NCBI GenBank assembly: GCA_021413965.1 | Contig: JAIOPI010000037.1 | Span: 30,150-94,149, forward strand | Length of the DNA: 64,000 nt | From: Lentisphaerota bacterium | GTDB taxonomy: Bacteria; Verrucomicrobiota; Kiritimatiellia; UBA8416; JAIOPI01 | Direction of reading: 5' to 3' | In this document: positions 25,789-35,373 of the stretch, in pieces | How positions within the stretch are numbered: position 1 is the first letter of the stretch | Layout: every line of letters begins with the position of its first letter | Made by a program: the position numbers and the translations under genes | Notes under the pieces: model-generated | What the model was told of the DNA's origin: nothing | What the model saw: only the letters and a program-made list of their open reading frames with translations | Database searches by the model: none

Positions 25789-25798
25789 GGCGGCGATC

Positions 25799-26860
25799 TC
25801 AGCCCAGCACGCGGCGGTAGACATCGCGGGTTTGCGCGGCGCAGGTGCGCCAGGAAAAACTGGCCGCCTGCGCATGGCCGCGTGCGATGCAGTCCCGCCG
25901 CCGCTCGCCATCGCGTGCAAGCGTTTGCATGGCGTCGAGATAGGCGGACGGGGTCTGCGCCGCATAGCACGCGGCGTCGCCGCCCACCTCGGGCAGGCTG
26001 GCCACGCGCGAGCAGATGACGGGGCAGCCGGCCACCATGGCTTCCAACAGCGGCAGTCCGAAGCCCTCGTACGTGCTTGGAAACACGAGCGCCAGCGCGC
26101 GTGGATACAGCGCCTGCAGAAGGCCGTCGGGCTGCCACCCCAGGTAGTGCCAGTCCCGCGGCGGCGCGCCTTCGCCCCGCACGCCCTCCCAGCGCGCCCC
26201 CACGATGACCAGCGGCGGCAGGGGCCGGCCCTGGGCCGTCGCCTGCGTGTAGGCGCTCTTGAGCAACGCCAGGTTCTTGCCCGGCTCGAGAGAGCCGACA
26301 AAGAGGAAGAACTCCGCTGGCAACCCCGGGGGCAGCGCGGCCGGCGAGACCGCGGCGGGGGCCGGGGCGCCGCAGTACACGACGTCGAGGCGAGCGGCCG
26401 GCAGGCCGAGCAACGCCATGGCTTCCGAGGCCGTGAACTCGCTGATGCAGATAATGCGCGCGGCGGCCGCCAGGCGACGCAAGCCACGCTGATGGGAGCG
26501 CCGATGCCAGGGGCGGAAGCGCTCGGGAACGCGCAGGGGCGCGAGATCGAAGAGGGTCGCGACGCGCGGCAGCGCCGGCGGGGTGCGAATGTCGAGGTTC
26601 GACGTGCCGTGCAGCAACTCCGCCGCACGGAGGCGCAGCACCTGCGGCGCCGACACGCGCGCCCAGACCAGTTCGCGATAGCAGGTCTTGAGGCTGCGCA
26701 CCGGCTGACGGTACCCGTAGTTCGTCACGGGCCAGGCGAGTTCGCTCAGTTCCAGCGCCGGATCCTGGAGCTGCTGAAAACCGTCCAGCAGGCCACGCAG
26801 GTAGCGGGCAACACCGGCACGGGCGGTGTAGAGGCCATTGGTATCAAGCGCGACGCGCAT
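25799..26860 (-). CDS. family 4 glycosyltransferase
   Basis: The 353-residue GT-B enzyme starts MRVALDTNGLYTARAGVARYLRGL, the glycine-containing N-terminal loop of GT4 mannosyl/galactosyl transferases. It continues with TLFDLAPL, ICISEFTASEA, FVGSLEPGKNLALL and PSTYEGFGLPLLEAMVAGCPVICS (E-x7-E nucleotide-sugar site). It adds a sugar, probably from a GDP- or UDP-donor, to the growing lipid-linked oligosaccharide. The start at 26860 is the Met immediately preceding the conserved beta-strand; an upstream in-frame extension is rejected because it overlaps the next gene. Confidence 0.9.
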   Translation of the reverse strand: MRVALDTNGLYTARAGVARYLRGLLDGFQQLQDPALELSELAWPVTNYGYRQPVRSLKTCYRELVWARVSAPQVLRLRAAELLHGTSNLDIRTPPALPRVATLFDLAPLRVPERFRPWHRRSHQRGLRRLAAAARIICISEFTASEAMALLGLPAARLDVVYCGAPAPAAVSPAALPPGLPAEFFLFVGSLEPGKNLALLKSAYTQATAQGRPLPPLVIVGARWEGVRGEGAPPRDWHYLGWQPDGLLQALYPRALALVFPSTYEGFGLPLLEAMVAGCPVICSRVASLPEVGGDAACYAAQTPSAYLDAMQTLARDGERRRDCIARGHAQAASFSWRTCAAQTRDVYRRVLG

Positions 26861-26877
26861 GCGGCATCCAGCTTCCG

Positions 26878-28470
26878 CTACCGGGGCTCCAGCGCCGGGC
26901 GCGGCGCCCGCTCCCGCCAGGACGGGCGCGGCAGGGGGTAGCCCGTCCACGAACCGGAACCGGGGGGCAACGCCTTCGTCTCCGGCTCCGCCGCGACCGG
27001 CGGGGCTTCCGCCGCGGCGCGCAGGTTCGCATACCACAAGCCCCGCAGCACGGCCCCGATGAAGAGGAAGCCCATCATGGAGCGCACGTCGCCGAACGAC
27101 AGCCAGAACATGATGATGGCCGACACCAGGTACGCCAGGAAGACGTGGTAGAAACAGCGCAGCGATTCGTCATGCCATTCCCGCTTCAGGCACTGCACCC
27201 CCTCGCGGATCAAGGCCAGCATCAGCAGCGTACTGATCAACGCGCCGGGGAATCCGAGGTCGAGCATCAGCGCGAGCGGCCCGTTGTGATACTCGCGCGA
27301 CCAGATCTGGTAGTCGTAGTTGTCCGGGGCCACGTTGGTGATCAGGCGCAGCGTTTCGTACTCCGCGCGCTTGAACACCAGCCCCTTGCCGATCCAGAAG
27401 TGCTCCGGGATGCCTTCCGCCGCCTGCCGCCACAGACGCAGGCGCCATTCCACCGTGCTGCGGCCGGAAATGTCCGCGGCGCGTGAGACCTCGGTCCCCG
27501 GCAGAATGCTGACCATGCGCTGCACCGGCCCGGGCAGATGCGGGGTGACGGCCAGCAGCAGCACATAGATGATGCCGCAGGCCACACCGACGCCCACGAG
27601 CCGGGCGAGGCGAACCGGCTGCCGGCCCACGAGCACGTAGAACACCGGCAGCAGCACCAGCTGGATCATGTTGGCGCGGTAGCCCGCGATGCCGCAGAGC
27701 ACGAACCCGACGCCCCAGAGCACCAGCGTCACAAACGTGCTGAGACGCGCGCGCGCGCGGCCGTACATGGCCGCCAGGATGATCAGAATGCCCAGCTGGC
27801 TGGCGCTGTGCAGGCGGAACACGTCGTTGGTCAGGTCCGTGTTCCCCAGCGAGAGCATGCCGAGCTGCAGCCCGCCCACCTCGGCCTTGACCAGCATGTA
27901 CTGCTGGCTGATGGCGCCGTCGGTCAGAAAGAACAGGGAATCCGCCAGCGGGCGGACGGCGCTGAACATCATCATGACGAAGATGAGCTTGCGCCAGGCG
28001 GCGGGCACGAGGGAGTTCGCGCCGATGGTCAGGAAGAATCCGACCGCTGCGAATTGCGTCAGGTAGTACGTGCCGCCCCAGGTATCGCCGCCGAGAATCC
28101 GGAAGCCGCTCCCGCGCATGGCCATCAGGAAGACCAGCACGGCCATGTAGAGATAGGCCAGCCAGTTGGCGGCGCGGCCACCGCTCGGAATGACGCGCCC
28201 CATCAGGATGCCGCCGAAGGTGATCAGCGCGTACAGCCCCATCAGCGCGTTGGAGATCGTCAGCGCCGCGGGCAGAAACCAGGGCGCGAGAAAACTGAAG
28301 TACAGGGCGATGGCGCCGGCCGCGATCAGGTCCGAGCGCTCGATGGCAAAGACGCCCGCGAAGAACACGATCATGAGGACGAAGACCGAGAGCGACCCGG
28401 TGCCCACGCTGTAGAAGCACAGCACGATGACGGCGACCATGGCAAAGATCGTGATCAGCCGACTGTCCAT
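26878..28470 (-). CDS. O-antigen polymerase/ligase-like membrane protein
   Basis: The 530-residue protein has about 11-12 hydrophobic helices and a large periplasmic loop between late helices containing RMVSILPGTEVSRAADISGR and EHFWIGKGLVFK, followed by SREYHNGPLALMLDLGFPGA. This layout matches Wzy_C/WaaL-type proteins, in which the loop holds catalytic Arg and His residues. It would polymerise repeat units or ligate glycan to lipid A. A second protein of this kind is encoded at 35370 in the same operon. The C-terminal 45 residues are Pro/Arg-rich and cytoplasmic. Confidence 0.78.
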   Translation of the reverse strand: MDSRLITIFAMVAVIVLCFYSVGTGSLSVFVLMIVFFAGVFAIERSDLIAAGAIALYFSFLAPWFLPAALTISNALMGLYALITFGGILMGRVIPSGGRAANWLAYLYMAVLVFLMAMRGSGFRILGGDTWGGTYYLTQFAAVGFFLTIGANSLVPAAWRKLIFVMMMFSAVRPLADSLFFLTDGAISQQYMLVKAEVGGLQLGMLSLGNTDLTNDVFRLHSASQLGILIILAAMYGRARARLSTFVTLVLWGVGFVLCGIAGYRANMIQLVLLPVFYVLVGRQPVRLARLVGVGVACGIIYVLLLAVTPHLPGPVQRMVSILPGTEVSRAADISGRSTVEWRLRLWRQAAEGIPEHFWIGKGLVFKRAEYETLRLITNVAPDNYDYQIWSREYHNGPLALMLDLGFPGALISTLLMLALIREGVQCLKREWHDESLRCFYHVFLAYLVSAIIMFWLSFGDVRSMMGFLFIGAVLRGLWYANLRAAAEAPPVAAEPETKALPPGSGSWTGYPLPRPSWRERAPRPALEPR

Positions 28471-28488
28471 AACCTCAACGTCCCCTCG

Positions 28489-29439
28489 TCAAACCGTCTG
28501 CGTCGGCCGCGCGTCGCGGAAGCCATCGCACAGGCCCCGCCACCGCGCCACCAGTTTATCGCGCCGTCCGCGCACCGCCAACCCCGCCAGCAAGCCCGCG
28601 TTCGACGCGGCGACCGCCGCCAGTCCCAGCGGCAGCCAGGCGCCGGCCGCATGCAGGCGAACCGTGTAGAGCCGGTTGCGGGCGCTCAAGAAATGAAACC
28701 GCGGCGGATAGCCGCCGCGGGAGGCGAGGTTGAGCCGCAGGACCGCATGCACCTTGTGGTGCACGCGTGCGGCGGGCACATAGGCCATCCGCAATCCCGC
28801 CGCCCGCACCCGCAGGCTCCATTCCACGTCTTCATAATAGGCAAAGAAGGCCTCGCAGAACAACCCCGCACGCGCCCAGGTTTCGCGCCGCACCAGCATG
28901 GCACAGCCGGTCGCGAAGGTCACGTCGCTCGGCCGGTCGAACGCGGCGCCGTCCGGCTGGTTCAACCCGCGGTGAGCGCCCGCGGCGCGCCAGGCGGACA
29001 CGGTTCCCCCGGCGTACCACAGGCGCCCGGGCGGATCCGCATACAGGATTTTGGGGACAACCACCGCCACGGCGGGATCGGACGCGAGACGCTCTGAGAG
29101 GGACGCCAGGCAGCCGGCATCCACGGTGGTGTCGTTGTTCAACACCCACACGGCCGTGGCGCCGGCGTCCAGGAGATGCCGGATCCCGATGTTGTTGGCC
29201 GCGCAGAACCCCAGGTTCTCCGCGTTCAGCAGCACCTGCGTGCGCGGCAGGTCACCCGCCTGGAAGGGCTCTGCCGACCCGTTGTCCACCACCACGATCT
29301 TCCAGGGCTGCTCGCGCCCGCCCAGCAGCGATTCGATGCACGCGCGCGTGAGCGCCGCGCTGTTCCAATTCACCAGCACCACGCCCACGCGCGAGGAGCC
29401 CGCGACCACCGCTGTGACGTCCTGGCTCATGTCCGTCAT
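28489..29439 (-). CDS. family 2 glycosyltransferase (rhamnosyltransferase-like)
   Basis: The 316-residue protein shows VGVVLVNWNSAALTRACIES, KIVVVDNGSAEP, ENLGFCAANNIG and VWVLNNDTTVD (DxD-like NNDT), then FATGCAMLVRRETW and AYYEDVEWSLRVRAAG, the standard dTDP-rhamnosyl-transferase-like GT2 pattern. The C-terminus has a weak membrane-associated segment. The start at 29439 follows GAGAGGA. It lies between the polymerase-like gene and a GT4 gene in one operon. Confidence 0.88.
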   Translation of the reverse strand: MTDMSQDVTAVVAGSSRVGVVLVNWNSAALTRACIESLLGGREQPWKIVVVDNGSAEPFQAGDLPRTQVLLNAENLGFCAANNIGIRHLLDAGATAVWVLNNDTTVDAGCLASLSERLASDPAVAVVVPKILYADPPGRLWYAGGTVSAWRAAGAHRGLNQPDGAAFDRPSDVTFATGCAMLVRRETWARAGLFCEAFFAYYEDVEWSLRVRAAGLRMAYVPAARVHHKVHAVLRLNLASRGGYPPRFHFLSARNRLYTVRLHAAGAWLPLGLAAVAASNAGLLAGLAVRGRRDKLVARWRGLCDGFRDARPTQTV

Positions 29440-29449
29440 CCGATCCTCT

Positions 29450-30712
29450 CTACGCCAGCAGATCCCGCACCCGCTCGCCATGCGCCTCTTCCGTGCAGGC
29501 GTCCGGGACTGCGCAGGCGAATGTTGCGCATGCGCAGGCATCGAGAAACCGTTGCACGGATGCCGCGTTGCCGGTCTCCTCGTCGGTCCAGGCCGGAAAC
29601 ACCTGCGGCATGGTGGCGGTGAAGGCGGCCGTCGCACTGTCCCGCGGCATGATCGCGAGAACAGGCCGTCTTGCGGCGAGGTAGTCGAACAGCTTGGAGG
29701 GAATCGCGCGGGCGGACGCGCTCAGCAGCACCAGGCCATCCGCCGCCTGCATGCGGCGCAACGCCTGCTCGCGCGCCACAGGCGCCTCCGCCGTGAGTTG
29801 CCAGCCGCGGTCCGTGAGCGCCGCCTGCCCGCTCTGCAGCCAGCTTGCATCCTCAGGCTGCAGCTCGCCGAGAATCGTGAGCGCGACGGCGGGCCGGCCG
29901 GGCGACGGGGTGACCTGCAGGAACGGGCGCAGCAGTTGATCGGCGGTGCGGCGACTGCTCGAACCGGACAGCCGCCCGGCATAGAGCAGCTGCAGCGCAG
30001 TCCCGGGCGCGCGCGCCGGCCGCGCCGGCGCGGCGGGACCCACGTCGGGCGGCGGGCAGGCATTGGTGAGCACGGCGACTCTGGCGGCGATCTCCGGAAC
30101 GCGCTCGATGAGCGCGCGCTGCCAGCCGCTGGAGGTCACCAGCACGTGTTGCGCGGCGAGCAGCAGCCGGCGTTCCATGCGCCGCTCGCCACAGCGCCGC
30201 AGCCCGGGCGTTTCCAGCCAGGGCTTGAGGGGTTCATCCAGCCAGCCATCGCGCATGTCCATGACGAAGCCGGCGCCCAGGGCACGCGCCAGCCGCCACC
30301 CGGCGACATGCGCGGATTCCGGCGGACTGGACGACAGCACCCATCTCGCGCCACGGCACGCGGCGCGCACCGCAGGGTCGATCGCGGCCTGCCGCGCCCA
30401 GAGCACGGACAGATCCGGATAGAGGAACAGGTAGTGCAGCCAGCGGCGCCAGGGCGCGCGATGCGCAGAGGAGGCAGCACCGGACACGCTCGCGCCGGGG
30501 ACTTCGCGGCAGAGGTTCCAGCGATCCGGCACCGTGAGTTCCACGCCCCACGGCGCGTCCACGCGGGTGTGCTGAGCACCTGCCGCCACGACGACGACCC
30601 GGGCCCCATCGCGCGCCAGCACGCGCACGAGGCGGGCAATCCGCAGGCGCCCCACGTGGGCGGGGTTGTGCCAGAAGGGCGCGATCAGCACATAGCGGGG
30701 AGCGGCACTCAT
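29450..30712 (-). CDS. family 4-like glycosyltransferase
   Basis: The 420-residue GT-B protein begins VLIAPFWHNPAHVGRLRIARLVRVL and continues with LSSSPPESAHVAGWRLA, VMDMRDGW, VLTNACPP, LLYAGRLSG and ADGLVLLSASARAIPSKLFDYLAARRP. The last stretch, with Ser-Lys-Leu-x-Asp-Tyr, replaces the usual E-x7-E motif, as in WbpH/FnlA-type GT4 relatives. Its start overlaps the stop of the next upstream gene by four bases (ATGA), so translation is coupled. The sugar donor is unknown. Confidence 0.85.
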   Translation of the reverse strand: MSAAPRYVLIAPFWHNPAHVGRLRIARLVRVLARDGARVVVVAAGAQHTRVDAPWGVELTVPDRWNLCREVPGASVSGAASSAHRAPWRRWLHYLFLYPDLSVLWARQAAIDPAVRAACRGARWVLSSSPPESAHVAGWRLARALGAGFVMDMRDGWLDEPLKPWLETPGLRRCGERRMERRLLLAAQHVLVTSSGWQRALIERVPEIAARVAVLTNACPPPDVGPAAPARPARAPGTALQLLYAGRLSGSSSRRTADQLLRPFLQVTPSPGRPAVALTILGELQPEDASWLQSGQAALTDRGWQLTAEAPVAREQALRRMQAADGLVLLSASARAIPSKLFDYLAARRPVLAIMPRDSATAAFTATMPQVFPAWTDEETGNAASVQRFLDACACATFACAVPDACTEEAHGERVRDLLA

Positions 30713-31869
30713 GGCGCCAGCAGGGCACGGTAACGCTCCGCGAGCGCGCGGCCCTGAGTCGGAAGGTCGTGATGCGATTCGATGTGCGCGCGGGCCTGAC
30801 CGGCCAAGGCGGCCCACTGATTGTGATGCGCGGCCAGCCAGCGAATGGCGGCCGTGATTTCCGGCACACTTCGCTCGGTGGCCAGCAAGCCGGACACGCG
30901 GTCGCTCAAGACATCGGGGATATCGCCGTGCCGGCTGCTCACCACCGGCATTCCGCTGGCCGCCAGTTCGATGAGCCCGACCGGGCAGCCGCCCTCGGTG
31001 TCGCCATCCGACGCGGTGACGCTGGGCGTGACAAAGACGTGGTGACGATAGGCCTCTTCCATCAGACGCGCGTGACTTTGGAACCCGAGAAACACCACCT
31101 TGCCAGCCAGCGGGCCGTCAGCCGCCGCCGCGAGCACGCGGGCCTTTTCCTGCTGGCTGGCGGGCTCGGACGCCGCGTCGCCGATCACGGTCAGCGCGAT
31201 GGGCAGGGCGCGGGCGGCCTCCTGTGCGGCCGCAATGGCATAGGGCACGCCCTTCTTCTCTCGAAACGTGGCCGCCACCAGCAGGCGCAGCGGGCCCTGC
31301 CCGTCCCAGGCGCGCGGGCGGAACGGGAGCGCGTCGAGCGCGACCCCCAGCCGCTGCACGTGGACCTTGCCTTCGGAACAGCCCAGCGCCACGGCACAGG
31401 CGGCCATGTGCGGGCCTTCGCACAGGACCGCGTCCACTTGCGCAAACAGCTCCAGGTACCGGGCGCGCCACAGGGGGCTCGCATGCGGCACCTGACTGAT
31501 GTCGGCGCCGTAGAACGTGACGACGTGCCGCGCGCCGGCGCGGCGGGCGGCACCGAGATTGAACCACCCCATGGTGCCGAAGTGCGAATGCAGAATCGGC
31601 GCGTGCGTGCCGCGCAGGACCCGCACGAGAAATCCGAGGTGCGTCCGCCACCGCAGGCGTCGCGCGACGCGCTCCTCCCAGCGGCGCCAGGCCGGTTCCT
31701 GCGCCAGACTGTGCAGGTGCGGCACGCCAAAGGCGGTAAGATTCTCCGTGCGCTCACAGACGACGTGGGACTCGATCGCGGGCGGCAGCGATCGCACGAG
31801 ATTGTGCATCCACGTCTGGGTCAGCGGCAGCCAGACCGGGTAACTGTGAACGACCGTGATGGGCGTCAT
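30709..31869 (-). CDS. family 4 glycosyltransferase (colanic acid/amylovoran type)
   Basis: The 386-residue protein has HSHFGTMGWFNLGAARRAG and VTFYGADISQVP, typical of the WcaL/AmsK branch, then CEGPHMAACAVALG, VAATFREKKGVPYAIAAA and TASDGDTEGGCPVGLIELAA with SGMPVVSSRHGDIPDV. It acts in the cytoplasm on lipid-linked oligosaccharide. The start at 31869 is chosen by homology over an in-frame Met 16 codons upstream. Confidence 0.89.
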   Translation of the reverse strand: MTPITVVHSYPVWLPLTQTWMHNLVRSLPPAIESHVVCERTENLTAFGVPHLHSLAQEPAWRRWEERVARRLRWRTHLGFLVRVLRGTHAPILHSHFGTMGWFNLGAARRAGARHVVTFYGADISQVPHASPLWRARYLELFAQVDAVLCEGPHMAACAVALGCSEGKVHVQRLGVALDALPFRPRAWDGQGPLRLLVAATFREKKGVPYAIAAAQEAARALPIALTVIGDAASEPASQQEKARVLAAAADGPLAGKVVFLGFQSHARLMEEAYRHHVFVTPSVTASDGDTEGGCPVGLIELAASGMPVVSSRHGDIPDVLSDRVSGLLATERSVPEITAAIRWLAAHHNQWAALAGQARAHIESHHDLPTQGRALAERYRALLAP

Positions 31870-31891
31870 GGCGGATTCGCGCGTGTTCACG

Positions 31892-33358
31892 TCATCCCGA
31901 AAGGGGGACGGCGGCACCCGGGCGGGTGCACATGGAGATGAAGTCGCCGAGGGCGGTGAGTTTCAGAAGGCTGACTAGCGCGACGTAGACGGCGGCGCCG
32001 GCGGCAGTCTGCAGGGCCAGCCGGGCCGTGAGCGGGCAGGCTGGCGGCAGCCAGACGCCCAGCGCCCAGACGAGGATCCCCATCGCAAGCGCGGCCACCA
32101 GCGGCGGTGCCACATGGCGCACGAACTCACTGAACCGCAAACCGATCAGACGCCCGGGAATGGCGACAGACGGATACAACAGGATGCAGCACCCGCACAG
32201 GGTGTAGGCGGCGGCCACCCCGACAATGCCCCAGCGCAAGCCGATGGCAAAGGCCAAGGCGGTGATGGCACCGGCCGCGAGTCCCCAGCGAAACATCAGC
32301 CGCGTTTCCCCGAGGGACAGGTAAATCCATCCCACCGTGCCGGCCATGGCCTGGTAGAGACCCGTCAGGCAGAAGATACGCAGCACCGGCACCACCTCGA
32401 TCCACGGCCGCCCGAAGACGACCAGGATGAACGGCTCGGCAACCACAAACAGGCCCACCATCAGCGGGCTCACCACGAGGGCGATGATGCGCGTGGCGCG
32501 CAGGTAGATGCGCTTCAGGCGCGGGCGATCATCCTGGATGCTGGCCATCGCGGGGAACATCACCTGCGTGGCAAAGCCCGAGATCTGCGTCAGCGGCAAC
32601 AGCATGAGCTGGTAGGCGCGCCCGTAAATACCGAGCGCCCACGAACCCAGAAAGCAGCCGACGAGCAGGTCGTCCAGCTTGCGGATCCAGTAGTTCATCA
32701 CATTGAAGCCCACCAGATTGCCGCTGAAGCCGGCCAAGTCCCGCACCGCGGCGCGGTCGAACTGCCACGCCGGGCGCCAGCGGCAGGCGATCCAGCAGCC
32801 GAACGTCGTCAGCGCAGACAGGGTGAGACTTTGCGCCACCAGGCTCCAGACGCCGCCCCCGGACAGCGCCAGGCTGGTGGCCACGGCGCCCGCTCCCAGC
32901 AGGGCGGCGATGTCGATCGCGGCGAGGCGCCCGAACCGTAACGCGCGCTGCAGATGCGCCCGGTGCACCACGCCCGCAGCCGCCAGCGGAAACCCCATGG
33001 CCACGGCCAGCATCAGGGGCTTGATGCGGGGCTGGCCGTAGAGGAGGGCCACGGCCGGCGCCACGGCGGCCATCGCCAGGGCCAGGACGGCGCCCGCCAG
33101 AAGCGTGGTCCAGAACACGGCCGTGTAATGGCGATCGGCGACGTCCTTGCGCTGAACCAGCGCCGAGGCGAACCCGAGATCTCCCAACATCTGGGCGAAC
33201 CCCGTGAACACCACGATCATGGCGTAGAGGCCGAAGTCGGACGGCGTCAGCAGCCGCGCCAGCATGACGCTGACGGCAAACTGCAGCCCCTGACGCACAC
33301 CTTGCGAGATGCCGCTCCACCGCATGCCCCGGAGGGTTTTGTCGCGCAGGCTATCCAT
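31892..33358 (-). CDS. polysaccharide flippase (MOP superfamily, Wzx-like)
   Basis: The 488-residue protein has about 12-14 membrane helices and the N-terminus SLRDKTLRGMRWSGISQGVRQ with ARLLTPSDFGLYAM, the signature of the polysaccharide-transporter/lipopolysaccharide-exporter family (WzxC/TuaB-like). It flips the undecaprenyl-diphosphate-linked repeat unit across the inner membrane. No Shine-Dalgarno is visible before the ATG at 33358. It follows the methyltransferase by 31 bases. Confidence 0.92.
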   Translation of the reverse strand: MDSLRDKTLRGMRWSGISQGVRQGLQFAVSVMLARLLTPSDFGLYAMIVVFTGFAQMLGDLGFASALVQRKDVADRHYTAVFWTTLLAGAVLALAMAAVAPAVALLYGQPRIKPLMLAVAMGFPLAAAGVVHRAHLQRALRFGRLAAIDIAALLGAGAVATSLALSGGGVWSLVAQSLTLSALTTFGCWIACRWRPAWQFDRAAVRDLAGFSGNLVGFNVMNYWIRKLDDLLVGCFLGSWALGIYGRAYQLMLLPLTQISGFATQVMFPAMASIQDDRPRLKRIYLRATRIIALVVSPLMVGLFVVAEPFILVVFGRPWIEVVPVLRIFCLTGLYQAMAGTVGWIYLSLGETRLMFRWGLAAGAITALAFAIGLRWGIVGVAAAYTLCGCCILLYPSVAIPGRLIGLRFSEFVRHVAPPLVAALAMGILVWALGVWLPPACPLTARLALQTAAGAAVYVALVSLLKLTALGDFISMCTRPGAAVPLSG

Positions 33359-33389
33359 GGGAGTAAAGCGCGGAGCGGGCGACCGGCGA

Positions 33390-34085
33390 TTACGCCACCG
33401 GCGGCTGAGCGGACCCGGCGAGGGGCTTGCGTGCGAGCGCGTTGGCGGAGCGCGAGAGCACCGGGCAGCCGCCAAGGCGGTAGAGCAGCCTGGCGGCCAG
33501 GCGCCCCGCGCGTCCGCAGCCGAAGTCGCGCATGTCGTTGATATCCTGCAGGAGTTCGAAGCCCGCCCCGCGGATGGCCTCGCGCAGCTCCGCCGGGACG
33601 AGGAGGTTGATGTGCGTCGCCTCCTGGCGGGCGGCGCGGATGTGGCGGCAGGGAGACGTGACAATGAGCACGCCCCCCGGCGAGAGCGTGCGATGCGCCT
33701 CGCGCAGGACGAACGGCATGATCTCGCCCGGCAGATGTTCAATCACCTGGTTCATGAGCACGGCCGTGCAGGACGCGGGCGCCCAGGGCAGGCCATCGCT
33801 GAGCACGCCCAGATCGACCGCGAGGCCCTTGCGCCGGCAGGTCTCCACGGCATGGGCAGACGCATCGCAACCGACGGCGTCGAGGCCCCAGGCGCGGGCG
33901 CATTCCAGGAACAGGCCGAGCCCGCACCCGACATCCGCAATGCGGCCCGGCGGCGCCATGCGCACAACCAGGGCGAGTAGCTCGCGATACGCGGCCGGCG
34001 GTCGTCCGGCATAGGCCTCATCGAGCAGGTCCGGCGTGTGCACGTTCCGGCGCTCAGCGGCAAGCGTATCGGGTGAGAACGACAT
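33390..34085 (-). CDS. SAM-dependent methyltransferase in the polysaccharide operon
   Basis: The 231-residue protein has motif I IADVGCGLGLFLECA, an acidic motif II (GCDASAHAVE), LMNQVIEHLPGE and TLSPGGVLIVTSP, the Methyltransf_11/23 pattern. Position among the GT and flippase genes suggests it methylates a sugar or the terminal residue of the glycan, which in some O-antigens ends chain growth. The stop of the acyltransferase gene lies 6 bases away. Confidence 0.87.
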   Translation of the reverse strand: MSFSPDTLAAERRNVHTPDLLDEAYAGRPPAAYRELLALVVRMAPPGRIADVGCGLGLFLECARAWGLDAVGCDASAHAVETCRRKGLAVDLGVLSDGLPWAPASCTAVLMNQVIEHLPGEIMPFVLREAHRTLSPGGVLIVTSPCRHIRAARQEATHINLLVPAELREAIRGAGFELLQDINDMRDFGCGRAGRLAARLLYRLGGCPVLSRSANALARKPLAGSAQPPVA

Positions 34086-34091
34086 GAACGC

Positions 34092-34679
34092 TCAGGGAGT
34101 GTCGAGCGGCAGACGCTTGACGAGGCGGGCCGGGACGCCGGCGGCGAGGCTGCGCGGCTCCGTGCTCTCGGTCACCACGGCCCCGGCCGCCATCACGCCT
34201 TCGCGGCCAATGCAGACGCCCGGCAACAGCGTGGCCCCAAACCCGATCCAGCAACCGGGCTCGATCGTCACGCCGGCGGTCACGCGGGGATATACGCGCG
34301 CCAGCGCCGCCGAGCGGTTGCAGTCCGCGTGGGTGAGCACGGCCGCGCGCGCGGAGATCATGGTGTTGTCCCCCACCACAATCGGCGCCGCCAGATCCAG
34401 GTAGACGTCCTCGCCGATGAAGCAGTTGGCGCCGATGGTGAGATGACGAAAATCGCCGGTGGAGTGTTGATCGCCCGTGACGTTGTCGAACACCACGCGG
34501 CCCTTGAAGCGCGTGCCCTCGCCAATCGTGGCCCCGAAGGCGCGCAGCAGACGCACGGCGACGCCAGCATGCGGATGGCGCATGTAGCGGACCACACCGT
34601 CCACGCCGCTGAGCGCAGCGCTGACTCGCATGCCGTGATAGATCACGTGCGACAGCATTCGATCCACTAGCGCGCTCAC
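34092..34679 (-). CDS. hexapeptide acyltransferase (WcaF/maltose O-acetyltransferase-like)
   Basis: The 195-residue LbH protein has hexapeptide turns around IGEGTRFKG, IGANCFIGEDVYLD, VGDNTMISARAAVLTHAD (with the catalytic-type His) and PGCWIGFGATLLPGVCIG, and ends LAAGVPARLVKRLP. It should O-acetylate a sugar of the lipid-linked unit. GGAGGTGAC spans the previous gene's stop; the second of two adjacent GTG codons (34679) gives the better spacing of seven bases, although 34682 is possible. Confidence 0.87.
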   Translation of the reverse strand: MSALVDRMLSHVIYHGMRVSAALSGVDGVVRYMRHPHAGVAVRLLRAFGATIGEGTRFKGRVVFDNVTGDQHSTGDFRHLTIGANCFIGEDVYLDLAAPIVVGDNTMISARAAVLTHADCNRSAALARVYPRVTAGVTIEPGCWIGFGATLLPGVCIGREGVMAAGAVVTESTEPRSLAAGVPARLVKRLPLDTP

Positions 34680-34683
34680 CACG

Positions 34684-35373
34684 TCACCTCCCCCCGGGCT
34701 GGACGGCGAGTTCCGAGCCGTCGGTCACGCCGACCAGCGTTATGGCGTCCGGCGTAACGTCCAGGCAGCCGGTCACGGGCTCCGTCCAGGCGCCCGTATT
34801 GTAGTAGGTCGTACGATCGATGGTGACCGTCTCCCGAAAGTGCGTGTGGCCGCAGGTGACGGCGGTGAATCCTCGCGCCTGCGCATAGGCAACGGCATGC
34901 TGGGTCACGCGCCGGCACAGCACCCGGTACAGCGCGGGAAAGCGCTTGGCGTACTGCGCCACATGCATGGACTCCGCGCCGAGCAAAATGCGCAGCATGT
35001 GCAGGCTGTTCAGCAGGATCAGCAAGGGGCGCGTGACCGGCATGATGTTTTCGAAGTCGTGGCCGTGCAGGACGAGCAAGCGGTTGTCGATCGCATGCCG
35101 CTCGCAGAAGACGATGCCACCGGGATCCGGCATGGTGAACGTTTCGTCGTGATTGCCACGGACCCAGATCACGCGCCGCTGCAGCGACTGCGCGCGCAGC
35201 AGATCCAGCACGCGCTGATGCGGCGGTCGCAGCCGGATGCGGGCGCGGTCCATGACGTCGCCGTTGAGGACGAGATCGGACCCGGCCGGCAGGCGCTCGA
35301 GAAAGGTGGCAAGGTCACGGACCCGGCTGTGGCGGTCTCCAAGGTGCAGATCGCTGATGACAAGCGTCCTCAC
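34684..35373 (-). CDS. metallophosphoesterase, LpxH-like
   Basis: The 229-residue protein has the calcineurin-like motifs SDLHLGD, LNGDVMDRARI, VRGNHDE, LHGHDFEN and CGHTHFRETV with the invariant Asp, His and Asn metal ligands. The arrangement fits UDP-2,3-diacylglucosamine diphosphatase (LpxH) or its YbbF/LpxI-replacing relatives, which release lipid X on the cytoplasmic face. Presence inside a polysaccharide operon leaves open a different pyrophosphate substrate. It overlaps the start of the upstream O-antigen ligase-like gene's 3' end by four bases. Confidence 0.85.
   Translation of the reverse strand: MRTLVISDLHLGDRHSRVRDLATFLERLPAGSDLVLNGDVMDRARIRLRPPHQRVLDLLRAQSLQRRVIWVRGNHDETFTMPDPGGIVFCERHAIDNRLLVLHGHDFENIMPVTRPLLILLNSLHMLRILLGAESMHVAQYAKRFPALYRVLCRRVTQHAVAYAQARGFTAVTCGHTHFRETVTIDRTTYYNTGAWTEPVTGCLDVTPDAITLVGVTDGSELAVQPGGR

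Noticed and set aside
27170..28420. Long alternative frame overlapping the polymerase-like gene
   Set aside because: Arg/Gly/Pro-rich shadow; the true frame shows regular membrane helices and catalytic-loop motifs.
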